Of a DNA stretch of 64,000 nucleotides, positions 14,986-26,793 are shown in pieces (positions within the stretch are counted from its first letter, which is position 1; the number at the start of each line of letters is the position of its first letter). The DNA comes from Macrolepiota albuminosa (lineage: Eukaryota > Basidiomycota > Agaricomycetes > Agaricales > Agaricaceae). The position numbers were made by a program, and so were the translations under genes. The notes beneath the pieces are model-generated. The model saw nothing but the letters and a program-made list of their open reading frames with translations, searched no databases and was not told the DNA's origin. Location: NCBI GenBank assembly GCA_027475525.1, contig JAMWFC010000005.1, forward strand, positions 2,120,019 through 2,184,018. Direction: 5' to 3'.

Positions 14986-16315
14986 CTAATACGACATATT
15001 GTGATAAGGACGGGCACTCCAGAACGTGTACATTCCGCCAAGCCTTGTCCAGGGTTTGAGGACCAGTGCAAATCCCACAATTCCCAATGCATACGTAAAT
15101 AGGATTGCTAAAGCCACGTCAGTCACAGTGGCTGAATACATCTCGTAAGCATGAAAACTGGCCTTTTCTCCGAGTTGGATACGTTCTTAAATCCCATGAG
15201 ATCTCAGGAAGACCCATGATATTGCAAAAGATGTGCGCCGTAATGGAAGGATACACTGATCCAGTGCGTAGGAACATATAAGAGCAGTGGAACCCAAATA
15301 GTGTCGTATATGCTAGCTGAAACACTACAAATCGAGATAACCTCGGCTAAGGGGGAAAGAAGCATGAAACAGGAAACATGTCCACGCACGACTCATAGTT
15401 ATTGCGCGTTTGGCGGCACTGGCCGTTCGTCCAAATCGGTTGTAAGTGTCCCATGCATGATGGACATGTGCTGATAGGTGGGTAAGTACATATCACGGCT
15501 TGTATGTAGGGCCAGCGAATGAAAAAAATGGCATACCTAGTCCGAAAGACAATGGGCCAAGGAAAATCATACGATTGGCAGATGCACCTGACATATGGTA
15601 CACAGCTATTACACAGGAACGAAATACAATCTCCTCGGTAATGGGAGCCTGTGAAGATCCTGCTCAGTAAAGCATGGCATGCTGAGCACAGAGGATACGT
15701 GTGGATCGTTCGATACATCAGATCAATATTCTAGATGGACTTACCATGGTATAGTTTCTTATTCCAATCCATGACATGAATTTATTCACGACATCATTTT
15801 GAGAAGAAAACCGGGACTGAAAAGGCAATTGTTCACCCAGGTACATGCCAAACAGTGGCCCAGTAAACAAAATTGGAGTAACAAGATGCGGAAGTATCAG
15901 GTCCATGTCCAGGCGATAAATTTTAAAGCCTAGTCGTGCAACGGTTGTCTCCCAGGTCACTTCGAAACGCTGTAAGCCTCTTTAATAGCAGATTACCTTG
16001 AAATATGGAGATACATACGTCTGGTCTATCTCCAACCACAGACCATAAGATAAAGAAGACAAGTCCACAATTCAGTATTGTAGCAATGCTGCCTGCGAGT
16101 AAGCGCGCCTTGATAACACTTGGATCGTCCCTCCAACGTTCATTCTGTAATTTGGTATATGCAGTACCATTAGCATTGTTCGCACGGTCCTGAGAGAACG
16201 AGAGCCGCGCATGTTTCGAGACATACAGAGACCCGACGTAGTTAAAACCAAAAATGAATGTGAGCAGGTGAGCTGTAGCCGTAGATATGGGAGGAGAGTC
16301 AAAGACAAGAGGCAT
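14986..16315 (-). CDS. RCE1: CAAX prenyl protease 2 (type II CAAX endopeptidase)
   Basis: Polytopic ER-membrane protease that removes the -AAX tripeptide from prenylated proteins. It reads from ATG 16313-16315: TATAHLLTFIFGFNYVGSLY (TM1), SKHARLSF, further TM segments, then the catalytic block PITEEIVFRSC with the paired Glu (near 15640). AHVHHAWDTYNRFGRTASAA carries conserved His (near 15460), and LRTGSVYPSITAHIFCNIMG follows. The expected last TM helix (LAILFTYALGIVGFALVL) and tail ...YHNMSY stop lie at 14986-15130 but in a different frame from the upstream exon, and I find no clean GT-AG intron joining them. So either an unusual intron or a frameshift or sequence error is present. Several short introns upstream. 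Confidence 0.85.
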
Positions 16316-16445
16316 ATCAGAGGAATAAAGAAGGATCTGTAACTAAAGAAGCTTTTAAGCCTCTCACAGACAATAGAAATAAGATTGCCACCGCGGTGAC
16401 AAGGAGATTTCGAGTCAACAAAGGCGGCACAAATCAAGTGTGATT

Positions 16446-16460
16446 GTCACGTGGCGTGAC
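16446..16460. promoter_or_regulatory. Palindrome GTCACGTGGCGTGAC in divergent promoter
   Basis: Lies 131 bp upstream of RCE1 and about 440 bp upstream of the small gene at 16900. It contains a CACGTG core and shares the half-sites GTCACG / CGTGAC with the palindrome in the AFG2/GPI16 promoter. Confidence 0.35.
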
Positions 16461-16899
16461 TATATCGTGCGACGCGACTGTGACACAGATAATAGGTGAC
16501 GAAATGTGTCACATCCTTTACCCCCTCTCTTGTACCTAGTGCCTTTTACGTCTAAGACAGTTACGACGGTTTGCCACCTCAACCTAACTGTGCTACTGGG
16601 TGAATGCAAAATTTTGGCATTACAAGGGGGTGTGTATCCATAAATCTCGGATTTACCTGTTCGACCCTAGATTCGCTTATTTGCTTCTCGGAAAACATAC
16701 AGGTTATATAAACCATACATACGGGAGCTTTGTAGGCCATTTCTTTGAGAAGCAACTGCATTGCAGTGCACTAAAGATAGATTCTTGATAGGTCAGCTCT
16801 GCAGAACTTGCTGGGACTAGCTCGCTTCTTTTGAATTTATAAGGCGTCTAGCCGCGTCGAGACGCTATCGTTGCGCCACAGCCATCTTATTCTCTCATC

Positions 16900-17410
16900 A
16901 TGCATAGCAATCTTCAGCGCGCCGTGGCCGACGTCCTTGCTGCCAACCAAGAAGTCAAATTTGTTAACGTGTTGACGGCCTATATTCGTGTCGCGGGATT
17001 CAAGAAATCCAACTTAGATGTCCTCACGACGTTTGAGCGTGCCATGGACAAACACCCGGATTGTAAAGACCAGGTCAACTCCGAATCCGCTAAGCTTGTC
17101 GCAAAACTCAGGCACGATTATTGGAAGACCATGTTCGATTGGGGTGGGAAGCAGCAATGCTGCCCCTGTTGCGTCAACCTCGTTGAGCAGTATATCGACG
17201 ATCCGGATAAATTTGAAGAAGCGCTTTTGAAGCTGCATGAGATTGAGCGTAAGTCTGAGCAATGCTTTCAGAGTTCCAGCTCAAGGCTATGATGTAGCTC
17301 CATCGGTCCCCAAGAAGCCGAGGCGAAGGCGGAAAAAAATTAAACGGCCTTCTCATACAGCAATTGCATCTGACCCCTATGGTCCTTCAACAAGCGCCTC
17401 GTTAGTATGA
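16900..17410 (+). CDS. Small Cys-motif protein, paralogue A
   Basis: Unrecognised family. ATG 16900 starts HSNLQRAVADVLAANQEVKF, then AYIRVAGFKKSN, TFERAMDKHP, LRHDYWKT and a CxxC-like cluster CCPCC near residue 88. A GTAAGT donor near 17249 and an acceptor near 17286 define an intron of about 37 bp that connects EIE to YDVAPSVPKKPRRRRKKIKR, a strongly basic tail like a nuclear-localisation or nucleic-acid-binding segment, ending at TGA 17408-17410. A paralogue lies inverted at 21546-21923, on the other side of the beta-mannosidase gene. The two share order and spacing of SNL, AY/TY-R-x-G, FERAxDKHP, YW-T and a Cys cluster. Probably a small zinc-binding protein; function not known. Confidence 0.65.
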
Positions 17411-17978
17411 CATGTGTTGAGCAAAGTCATCTCCGTCACTAGTCGCCCAATACCCTTGCAGTTCTTTTGATTCCAGTCCTTCTTTCTTCGAGCCCTCTGC
17501 CATTACCTGACTCATTTTATGTACTTTTATGGGTTTTGTCTCCGATATATCCAGTACGCATCTTCTTGACGCATGTAATGTGAAGGGTACACTTATGATA
17601 TCTACAGTTAAGCTTTTCGTGCACCTTCAATCTTTAACGTTGTCCCTATTCAAGTTCATTCATACACGGCAAATGGACTTATATACTTGCTTGTGGCCTC
17701 AAGTGCGTGGTCCCATCTCTCTATCCGTCTTGTTCTCAACTGAATTCTATCTTAGACTATCCTGACATGTACCTACTCTGTACTCTAATAATGCATCTAT
17801 GATACAAGATTATTCCTCTTTTGACTGCAAATTGGTTCTAGCTGAAGTGGCGACGGACTTGTCAGCAAGAAGCAACCGTCGGCCCGTAAATCCGAGGGTC
17901 TTCCACACAAAAATCTCACCAGGGTCTCATCGCCTGCCTTTGACCCATCCGCGTGTATCTCGCCTCACACCCACGGTG
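17411..17978. other. Beta-mannosidase upstream region
   Basis: No gene recognised. It contains the 3' end of paralogue A and the promoter of the beta-mannosidase. An in-frame extension upstream of 17979 has no family similarity and is taken as UTR. Confidence 0.45.
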
Positions 17979-20900
17979 ATGGTTAAGACTCTGCAGCTCA
18001 ACCAGGGCTGGTTTTGGAAACAGCGCAATAGAGAATTACCCTCTGTATTGAAAGAAGTCGACTTACCTTCTTGCGGGAGCATTGAAGAGGGTTGGAGAGC
18101 GGTCCATGCTTTCCCATCCGAGGTGCACGTTGAACTTCTCAGAGAGGGATTAATTCCTGATCCCTTCGTCGGATTCAACGAGCACAAAGTTCAATGTGAG
18201 TCCACGTCATTCTTGGGTGAGTGAGAAGATATCATCGTTATCTTCTAGGGATCGGTGATGTTGAATGGCTTTACAAGTGTTCTTTTCCTTTCAACAAGCC
18301 CCTTGGGCACGGACACGCTAGTCTGATATTTGAAGGGCTGGATACCGTTTGTGATGTCTATCTGGTGAGCCCACGTCCACGTGTCTCGTCGTTACCAGTC
18401 TAAATATCTTTCATCTAGAACGGCAAGCAGATTCTCGCGACGGACAATCAGTTCCGCACATATACTCATGACATTGATCTCTCCGACCATACGCACTCGA
18501 TCAAGGAAGAAAACACTTTACTTCTCCATTTCAAGTCGGCGAAGGTACTAGCGAAGGAGGAAGAGTCCAAGTATGGCAGAGTACGTGCTGGATCGACGAA
18601 TCTTGGAGATCCCAGCCGGGTGTACGTGAGGAAGGCTCAGTATGATTGGCGGTGAGTGTTTATAAGTCTGCATATGTCTGTTCTCGTACATTTTTTTCCT
18701 GGAGATGGGATTGGGTTTGTGCCATAGTCCTTGTGGCATCGTAAGATGCTCATTTTTCCTCCAGGGCCCGGAGCTTATGACAGCCGGCCCGTATCGCCCA
18801 ATTACCCTGAAGACATACTCCGCGCGGTTGAACGACGTCCATACATGTGCTTCTGTTTTATTTGACAATGTCACTGGAGCTCCTTCATCTTCTTTAAGAG
18901 TTGATGTTACTCTCGAGGGGTGTCCTGTGTACCAAGGTCTGGAGGTTGTGTTGAAAGACATCGGCGGGAAAGAGATCAAGCGGGAACAAACGAAGCTCCA
19001 AGGCAATGTCTCTTCATTTCGCGACATAGTGAAGTGGCAGTTGTCAACCGATGAAGTATGTCTCTGGTGGCCCGTTGGATATGGAGAGCAGAATTTGTAC
19101 GATGTAACTGTCACCCTCTTTGGCCTTGTCAGTCTTCTCTCGTCCAACTATTCATACCATTTGACCCAATCATGGTTTAGGACAATCAAGTTCTCGATAC
19201 CAAAACGAAACGGATTGGCTTCCGCTCTGTCGAGTTGATACAGGAGCCACTGGCCGAACCCGATCAATATGGGACTGGGACGACGTTTTTATTTCAAGTA
19301 AACAGTATTCGTATTTTCATAGGAGGTGCATGATTCTCTGATTGTATCTGCTCCTGAGTGCTGACCTCTATGCTCAGGATCTAACTGGATTCCGGCAGAT
19401 AACTTTTTGACCACAATTACAGAGGAGCGATATCGAGGGTGGCTCAATCTTCTTCGTGCTGGGAATCAAAACATGGTGCGCATTTGGGGTGGCGGTGTCT
19501 ACGAACCAGACATTTTCTTTGATATATGTGATGGTAAGGTAGTCGTGAGCCTTGGTCACCTCATGAGCTGGTTTAAATCTCGTGCGTAGAACTTGGTATC
19601 CTCGTCTGGCACGACTTCCAGTTTGCATGTGGCATTTATCCGGCTCATCCTGAATTCGTTGAGAGCGTTAGGAGGGAAGCGGTGGACAACGTGAAGCGTC
19701 TACGGCACCACCCTTCATTGGCTCTATTTTGTGGTAACAATGAGGATTACCAGATGATTCTTCAATGGGGAGGTTTGTTTTTGTGATTACCCCTCACGTT
19801 TTTGTCTCTAATCAGCTTAACAGACACCAAAGAACTTCCTGCAAAAGTCATTTATGAGCACATACTACCTGCGGTTGTAGCAGAATTGACCGAGCCGCTT
19901 ATTCCTTATCACCGTGGCTCTCCTTACGGTGGTAAGGGGTGGGACACCGCTGACCCCACAGTCGGGGATGTTCACCAGTGGGACATCTGGGGTGGAAAAG
20001 AGTACCCTTATCAGGATTATGACAAGCTTGGTGGACGTTTTGTGAGGTATAGGTTCATTTACTCTGTGCATCAGAGTCATAACAATATTTTTGCTAGCGA
20101 ATTTGGAATACCGTCAATGCCGGATATGCGGACCATCGCGTACTGGATGGATGCCGCGGATAAATCGCAATGGTATTCACAATCGACTTTAATGGCTCAG
20201 CATACAAAGGCCGGTGCGTTTGAGCGTCGGTTCGCCATCGTCATGAATGAGAATTTCAGGGTGACAAGCGACCTGGAGACGTGCGTATTCTTTTGTCAAG
20301 CATCGCTGATATATCTCACGTGTGAATGACTTCAGTCATGTTTTCAATACTCAGCTCATGCAATCTGAGGCCGTGAGTTATGCTTATCGGTCTTGGCGAC
20401 GTGCATGGCGCGGCAAGGGAAAGGAATACGTAATTCGTTATCCTAAAAGATGTTACACTAGCTGATATAGACCCCCTTCAGACCTCCGGTGTCCTAGTTT
20501 GGCAGTTGAATGACTGCTGGCCTGTCACGTCATGGGCTATTGCTGATTATTTTGTGAGTATTAGATATATCGGCTATAAGTTAATCTTAATATGATTACT
20601 CCAGCTTCGACCCAAACCATCCTACTTCACCATCGCCCGTGAGCTAGCTCCTATTGCTGTTGGTATTTTCAGAACGGTATATATAGTCTACCTGTTGTCA
20701 ATATCTGACTAACTTTCCTTGAGGTGATGAAAAACCGGGCGAACGATCGTCCCCGACAGGTAAGTCTGAAACATTGAACATACCAAGTTTTTTTTTTCTA
20801 ACGCTGTCTTCTAGTTCTACGAATTCGGTGCTATGCAGTCTCATGACGCAATTATCGATGTATGGGGAGCTAACGCTACCCTCAGCTCACGCGGAGTCAG

Positions 20901-21413
20901 ACTGGAACTTGCCTGCCACGATCTTAACTCCAGTTGGAAGCAAAGCGAAAGTTACAACGTCATTCTACTACCAAATCAGTCTACAGAGCTTCTCTCAATA
21001 CGCTGTCCTGGCCCTTCCACCGTGGGCGTTGAACCCCCGTCAGGCGACCCCATCTGGACGTCATCGTATTCAGTCGTCGTGAACGCATGCCTGATTGACT
21101 CAGACGGCAAAATCTTGGCACGTTTTACCGACTGGCCGCAGCCATACCGATATGTTGCCGTTCCTGACCCCCAGATTTCTGTTGAGGTCAGCGGGGAGAG
21201 GTCAGCGGGGAGAAAGTGACCGTGTCGGTGCAGCGCCCTATTAAAGGCTTGTGGTTTAGTGTCGAGGGAGATGGGCCGGAGGTTTCATGGAGCGATAACT
21301 CGCTTGATGTTGTTCCGGATGACCCGCAAGTCATCACAGCGAAAGGGCTAGGAGATAGGAAACTTCGAGTGGCTTATCTTGGGAAAGAGAAGGCTACGTT
21401 GATACATGCTTGA
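17979..21413 (+). CDS. Intracellular beta-mannosidase, GH2 (MndB-type)
   Basis: Retaining exo-beta-mannosidase that removes terminal beta-1,4-mannose from manno-oligosaccharides and N-glycan remnants. Starts MVKTLQLNQGWFWKQRN with no signal peptide, as in the type-B, cytosolic clade. Order seen: GH2 sugar-binding domain (IGDVEWLYKCSF, GLDTVCDVYLNGKQIL), YDWRWDWGPELMTAGPYRPI, immunoglobulin-like domain, then the TIM barrel with SNWIPADNF, RIWGGGVYEPDIFFDICD and VWHDFQFACG. CGNNEDYQM carries the acid/base Glu (near 19740). SEFGIPSMPDM carries the nucleophile Glu (near 20100), and QLNDCWPVTSWAIADY follows. The C-terminal beta domain ends EKATLIHA. More than ten short GT-AG introns (for example GTGAGTCC...TTCTAG at 18195-18249). 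Flanked by the two inverted paralogues of the small Cys protein. Confidence 0.92.
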
Positions 21414-21545
21414 AATAATGATTAATGTAACTACCAAGGTGAAGGCGTGAAGGCGTAATCAAGTAGCATGCCGGTCGTAAAAACATATCATAAAAACATA
21501 TGTTCATGACTTGGATTTTCCTGAAAATTAATGCAACTTGAACAG

Positions 21546-21923
21546 TCAGCCATTGTTCAGCTTGTTCAGAACAGAGAGTGTCATACCTGCACTCGTCTTT
21601 TGGACACTCGTATGTTTATGCTTCCGCTTGGGCAGGGTCAGTGACCCACAGTGTTCGCAGACGTGACAAACACCATCCCCTTGCTCGTTGCCACCGAGCT
21701 TGGTGTACCAATATTCATTCCTAACTCTCGCAACTACCGGCGATAAATCGTCTTGTCGCAGAGGATGTTTATCCAATGCACGTTCAAACGACAACACTGA
21801 TCGATTAACGTCTTCCTTATCAAGTCCGGATATCCGTGCATAGGTGCCGAATACTGTCGCTACCGTTGGAGGCTGTTTTCCGTCAATGAGGGCGCGAACG
21901 GCAAGATCAAGGTTGCTAGGCAT
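21546..21923 (-). CDS. Small Cys-motif protein, paralogue B
   Basis: 125 aa, intronless in this reading. The chosen ATG (21921-21923) gives MPSNLDLAVRAL, matching the start of paralogue A at 16900; the open frame extends 41 codons upstream but is taken as leader. Conserved positions: TYARISGLDKEDVN, LSFERALDKHP, VRNEYWYTKLGG, then CHVCEHCG (two CxxC-type pairs) and a basic tail KRKHKH. A possible small zinc-binding protein, likely from duplication of the same ancestral gene as paralogue A. No known family recognised. Confidence 0.6.
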   Translation of the reverse strand: MPSNLDLAVRALIDGKQPPTVATVFGTYARISGLDKEDVNRSVLSFERALDKHPLRQDDLSPVVARVRNEYWYTKLGGNEQGDGVCHVCEHCGSLTLPKRKHKHTSVQKTSAGMTLSVLNKLNNG

Positions 21924-22281
21924 AGTCGAAGACAAGATTGGAAAACACAAGGAAGTAGAGCCCTTATATGAAGATAGATAGTTGCCAAAGCGGGACATTA
22001 ACTCGAAGGAAACATGGAGGACCTCATCAGTCTTGGTTGTGGTCAAGTCATGAGAAGATCGTGGGAAGATATTAGAAGTGCAATTTACAGCAATTCAATT
22101 GGTTCACAAGCCCTAGACATGAATAGAAACCTGTACAGCAAATATAGCAGATTTTCACTTTCCTGAAATACGAGAGACAGGGGAGGTGCGACGGAGATAA
22201 GAGTTTGATGATAAGATAACATGAATGTGATCTCAACTTTTTCCCTCTTTCGATTTCCAACAACCTATTTCCGTCTTCCTT

Positions 22282-23163
22282 ATGGCACGGTTGCACTCCG
22301 TACCTGCTAGTTCTGACAAGCGCTGGTTCAGGCTTGACGAATTGCCCGTCGAACTTTTGCAGGAGATCTTGAGTTTCACAATGAGTTCAGCGGGAGTTTA
22401 CAGATCTCTCCTTTTGGTTTCGAAGGCACTCAATTCGCTAGTCAAGTTATACTGTCTGCAGGTAGTTCCCGTGGTTCTCGAAGGAACTGTAAAACTTCGT
22501 TCCTTTGATCGACTTCTCGCGTCATCGCCGAAAATTCCGGGCTTCGTACGTTACCTTTGGATCTATGGAGAAGGGCTCGAAGAGTGGGAATTGATCGATT
22601 CAATCGTCACAAGATGCTCAAATCTGCTAGCACTGTCATGCAGCAGTAGAACACTTGCGTCTCTCTGTTCTTCTTCATCCTTTTCGCACACAGATTGTAC
22701 CGAACTCGCGCTCATTGAAAGCTGGCACGACTGGAGATCAATCATGGCCACTCCACAGGGAAGCCGATTCTGTGGTCAAATCACCCATCTCCGCCTTGAT
22801 CAAGGCTTGACTCCCGAGTTTCCCAAACGCAAATTTACCAATCTCACACACCTCGCCTTTTCTTGCCGTCCGATAGGAGACTATTTGAAACGTTATTCAG
22901 AGAACCTTTCGGGCGTTAGGTCCTTGCAACTTATCGTCGTAACCAATGTTGAATGGCAGTACAGTAGTTCCCAGGACACGTCAGTGTCTACGCTGTTGGA
23001 AAACGACAGGAGATTCGCTATCCTAGATTGTCGCGAGAACTGGATAGAAGTTGATGCTTGGAAGGATCGTGTTAGAGGTGGATGGAGCCTTTGGGAACAA
23101 GCAACAGTTTTACGAAAATCCAGCGAGGTCTTCCGCAATGCATTCAGAATTGTGCAAGAATGA
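22282..23163 (+). CDS. F-box domain protein
   Basis: Single-exon 293-aa protein. Residues 15-60 form an F-box (FRLDELPVELLQEILSF, then YRSLLLVSKALNSLVKLY), the Skp1-binding module of SCF ubiquitin ligases. The remainder has weak leucine-rich spacing (FTNLTHLAFSC, VRSLQLIVV) seen in the expanded F-box families of Agaricomycetes, where substrates are unknown. The ATG follows a pyrimidine-rich leader. Divergent from paralogue B across about 360 bp. Confidence 0.75.
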   Translation: MARLHSVPASSDKRWFRLDELPVELLQEILSFTMSSAGVYRSLLLVSKALNSLVKLYCLQVVPVVLEGTVKLRSFDRLLASSPKIPGFVRYLWIYGEGLEEWELIDSIVTRCSNLLALSCSSRTLASLCSSSSFSHTDCTELALIESWHDWRSIMATPQGSRFCGQITHLRLDQGLTPEFPKRKFTNLTHLAFSCRPIGDYLKRYSENLSGVRSLQLIVVTNVEWQYSSSQDTSVSTLLENDRRFAILDCRENWIEVDAWKDRVRGGWSLWEQATVLRKSSEVFRNAFRIVQE

Positions 23164-23845
23164 AGCTCTGGCTGCATGGTGAGGTCATTTAGGATAATAG
23201 CTGTCGTTCTACTCACTTCCCATTCACAGGACGGGAGAGGGAGGGTTGGCTTTACATACGGCAGCATCTTTTGTCATTTTGTATCCGCGATGCGCCCACG
23301 AAAATGCTGTCGTGTTATAATGATCTCGTTTAAATGAGTTTCATTGTTGCCTCTGCTCGTCGCGCAGAATGCGTTTGCAAAGACCATCGCGTCGTGTCGC
23401 TTACACCTTTTCTACCCAGAGCAGCAGTTATACATACAGTGACAAAGAATTATCACAAGGTCGCCTTTGGCGGTCTACGAATCGGCTTTGCGCCGGCTTC
23501 GACTGATCCCAGGAGATTCCGCCGAATTCCGCTGTAAACGCTCGATCTTGGGCTCAAATGTCTAACTACGAACGGGGGTATTGGGATCCACAAGGCTTTC
23601 TGCAACTACTAGACAATGTTCGCGCGCTTCCAAGGGTAGACGGAAGGAACATCAAGAGTACGGTATTGTGCATCATGTTCAACGCTGAACTTCTACAACG
23701 GGATATGAACATCAGGAAGTTGATAAAAGCTTACAGAAGATTTCGATTTGATGCTTTCCTATAAGATATGGTCTGGCTAGACGATCATATGTACTACCAT
23801 TGACAGGTGTCATAGCCCATGGAAAGAGGCTAAGAGGCTGGTGCA
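23164..23845. other. Intergenic, no recognised gene
   Basis: Short plus-strand ORFs at 23334-23537 and 23558-23764 have no similarity I recognise. They could be a decayed relative of the upstream F-box locus but I cannot show it. Confidence 0.4.
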
Positions 23846-26269
23846 TCAAGGACAGAGCTTATCCGCAACCTCTTCTACCAACTTCCGCACGTCTTTCTTT
23901 GTAACTCCCGCCTCTCCGCATCCTCCCTTTGCCAGTTTCTGCTTGAGTACATCACGAGCTTGCAACACTTCAAGTACAGGCGAAAGTTGATTTTCATACG
24001 CAGGTGAAACTCGGAGGAGACACGCCAGCGATGCCGTGAGCCGATGTACTACCAAGTCAAGTCATCCTCAGAAGATGTCGAGTCGACAACGACAAGTGGG
24101 ACTTACCGACTTCCTCACTCGTAACTTCCCTGTCTAGCGCCTCCACAATGGCACTAACCATCTCAACCTCCCAATCCCCATCCTCTTGGGTGTTCCCGGA
24201 ACCACCTCTCACTCTCTCAACTCTACCCTTTTGGAGATACGCAGTGACGTTGAAAGCGAGACTTGCTGCTGCAGTGCGTACCGAACCATCAGTGTGCAAC
24301 AGACTTGGAATCAAGACTGCAGCTAAGGCCGCACGCGCGGACGCGAAGAGAGTCTGCGCTAGGACAGACGTTGCGAAGGCATTAGAAAGGAGTCGTAGGG
24401 TAGTAAGAAGGAAATTGCGTGGGTTGGAAGCCGAGTCGGGGTTTTGGAGTGACGTAGTAGCCTTGGCGAGGAAGATAGATAGAGGATTAGATGCCGCTGG
24501 GACAGAAGCGGCCCATGTACCCACGGCGGGATCGAGGAAGGCAAGGCGCCATAGATCAACGAGCGGGAAGAGGGATGCAACGGGGAGAGCGGAAGAGAGG
24601 GCTGATGTAGCATGGCTCCATGGTGTCAGAATGGCTGGCGTGGCGGACACGAGCTTTGCTGGAGGCACGACGGCTGAAAATCGTGCTTTTAGGTATGGCG
24701 AGACTGTTCCAGAAAGGGTTTGTTTGACTTGAGCGGAGGTAAAAGGTACTGAAGATGGCCACGTAACCGAATCGATAAAGGATGTCAGTTTGGAGAGGAC
24801 AGTGTCTATTGCAGGGACCTGCGTGAAAAGTATGGGGTTCAGGGAGAGGGCTTGAACCGCTGGGAGGGACAATGATGTATGAGGATGTGCTGTGCGCGAG
24901 ATAAGCATCAGATCAAAGCGAAGAGATAAATCGGAACCTACGCGGGAAAGCTTGGAAGATGAGTAAATCTACCTGTGTCCTCAGTTCGTTGGCGTCTGCA
25001 CCTTGGAGTTCATATAGCTAATGTCATACATCAGGTTGGCAACCTGACAGCTTCTGACCTATGACCTCTCACCTTTTTACCGTCTAAAAAGAACATGAAC
25101 GTCGGCGTCCCATGAACACTCCATTGACTCGCCAGACTATTCCCCAAACCAACGCCAATATCGATTTTCGCAAACCCAGCACCACGACCATCGGCCTTGA
25201 GTCCCTTCTCTTCTGAGATCCTTTCAAAGACAGGCTCGATCATCCGACACGGTCCACAAGTCGCGCTCGTGAAGAAGGCCACTGCAGCACGGTGGTTCTT
25301 GAGGAAGGTGTTGAACGAGGCTGGATTGGTGATGGCATGGATGGGCGCGGTGAGCGACTGGGTTGCGGTGTTAGGAGGTGCAGCTGTCGACGCAGTCGAC
25401 GCAGCGGCCCGTGAAGCAAGAGCCTGAAGTAGTTGAGCTGCAAGTTGGGGGTTGGGAGTGGCTTCTGGGGCTGTAGTCGCAGCTGCAGCAGGAGTGGCTA
25501 CTGGCTCAGGAAGGGTGGGCGCACTAGGCGAAGGGCGTCTATACATTGCGTCTATCGTTGGTCGAAGAGCAGCTCCAAAGGGTGTAGAGAGGAAATCGGT
25601 GGGAAGATCTATGGGGCGATTTGTCAGAATCTAGATATACATTTACATTGGTTACGATAGGTTAACTCACCCTTGATGAATTCCGGTATTGACCCGCCCG
25701 TTAAGAAGCCAACAATGTCATTTGTGAAAGAGTTACAGTTGAAATCTGAGGTAGAAAATATCAATTGACGGACGGCGAATAGAAAATAATGAAGGACCTA
25801 GAAGATGGTACTGAACATGAGATTAGATGAGGACAATTCGAGTCTCAGTAAGTATCTGAAAACTCACTTTATCCGCGGTATAATGTTCTTTCATCTCCGT
25901 CAGATATTCGCCAAAAGTTTTTTTGTCTATAGCAGTCTCTCCCATGTCAATGATTTGCAACGGTGCGCCATGCTGTTATGATGTTCGCGTAAGCACTTCG
26001 TGCATTCTTCTAGTAAAGCTCGTCACTCGCATGCGATCGACCAGGGAGTGTCGTGCTGATTCCCTGGCCATAGAATACTTCCTTCCCGAATACTACGACA
26101 GAAGTATGCCTATTTACAGAAGAGTATCGTGAGCGAGATGATGAAGAGCGTTTTAGAAACGAAAGACGAACCATATGCCGTCGATCTGCCTACCAGTCAA
26201 CTGTCTGGAAAGCTGTTTTGCCATTCCGTTGCTGAGATCGTATACATAGAGCTTCACAGGCGTAGTCAT
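23846..26269 (-). CDS. DeSI (PPPDE) peptidase - thioredoxin - PUL domain protein
   Basis: Reads leftward from ATG 26267-26269. Domain 1 is a PPPDE/DeSI cysteine protease: [35 protein letters not shown] with the catalytic His, and FNCNSFTND with the catalytic Cys (near 25725). This family cleaves SUMO or ubiquitin. After an Ala/Thr/Pro-rich linker comes a thioredoxin fold with active site [11 protein letters not shown] (near 25245) and [14 protein letters not shown]. Domain 3 is an all-helical PUL domain (about 23.85-24.9 kb), which binds Cdc48/p97 in Ufd3/PLAA proteins. The combination implies a Cdc48-linked deconjugation role, which is inference. Introns separate the domains. The ATG precedes the family-typical [11 protein letters not shown] start. 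Ends DKLCP, stop 23846-23848. Confidence 0.85.
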
Positions 26270-26793
26270 GTCTAATTTCTAGGATTGTTATGAACGATGA
26301 AGTGGTTAAGAAGAGGTAAGCAGTGATGTATAGATAGATTAGGAAAAGGACGCGTCATCCACGTGCAATCTAGCCATTGTCGTGATGGTTGTTTGAATCG
26401 TGCGCGTGAGGCTTCATGTATGTTAACTCAGATGGAGATTATAGGGAGCGACATTCGTTCCTCAAATAGAATGCTAAAGAAGTTACACAAAGACTCTCAG
26501 CGATGATACATAATCAACATTATTTGCTACTATGTTACACGATTAAGCTCGCTCCCTTTGGTTCTCTGTTATGACTACTTACAGGTCCATTCCTCGCGTG
26601 ACAGACTAACACAATTCTCATATCTTAAGAATCGATTCCGTGGTGCTCATACTGGCCCGCGGACATCCAGCTATGGATTAGTATGTTACTTGTGTCTAAT
26701 AAAATTTATTCAGAGCCCACGGACATCCAGATATCTGAACATTCAAACACCTGTACATTTGGTCATAGGACCCACTGTCAGGTTTTTTTGGTC
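26270..26793. other. Intergenic, nothing recognised
   Basis: A short imperfect repeat (CCCRCGGACATCCAG) occurs twice near 26655 and 26714. No gene seen. Confidence 0.45.

Noticed and set aside
24148..24732. 194-codon plus-strand ORF
   Set aside because: Antisense shadow of the PUL domain coding sequence; Ala/Arg-rich with no known domain.
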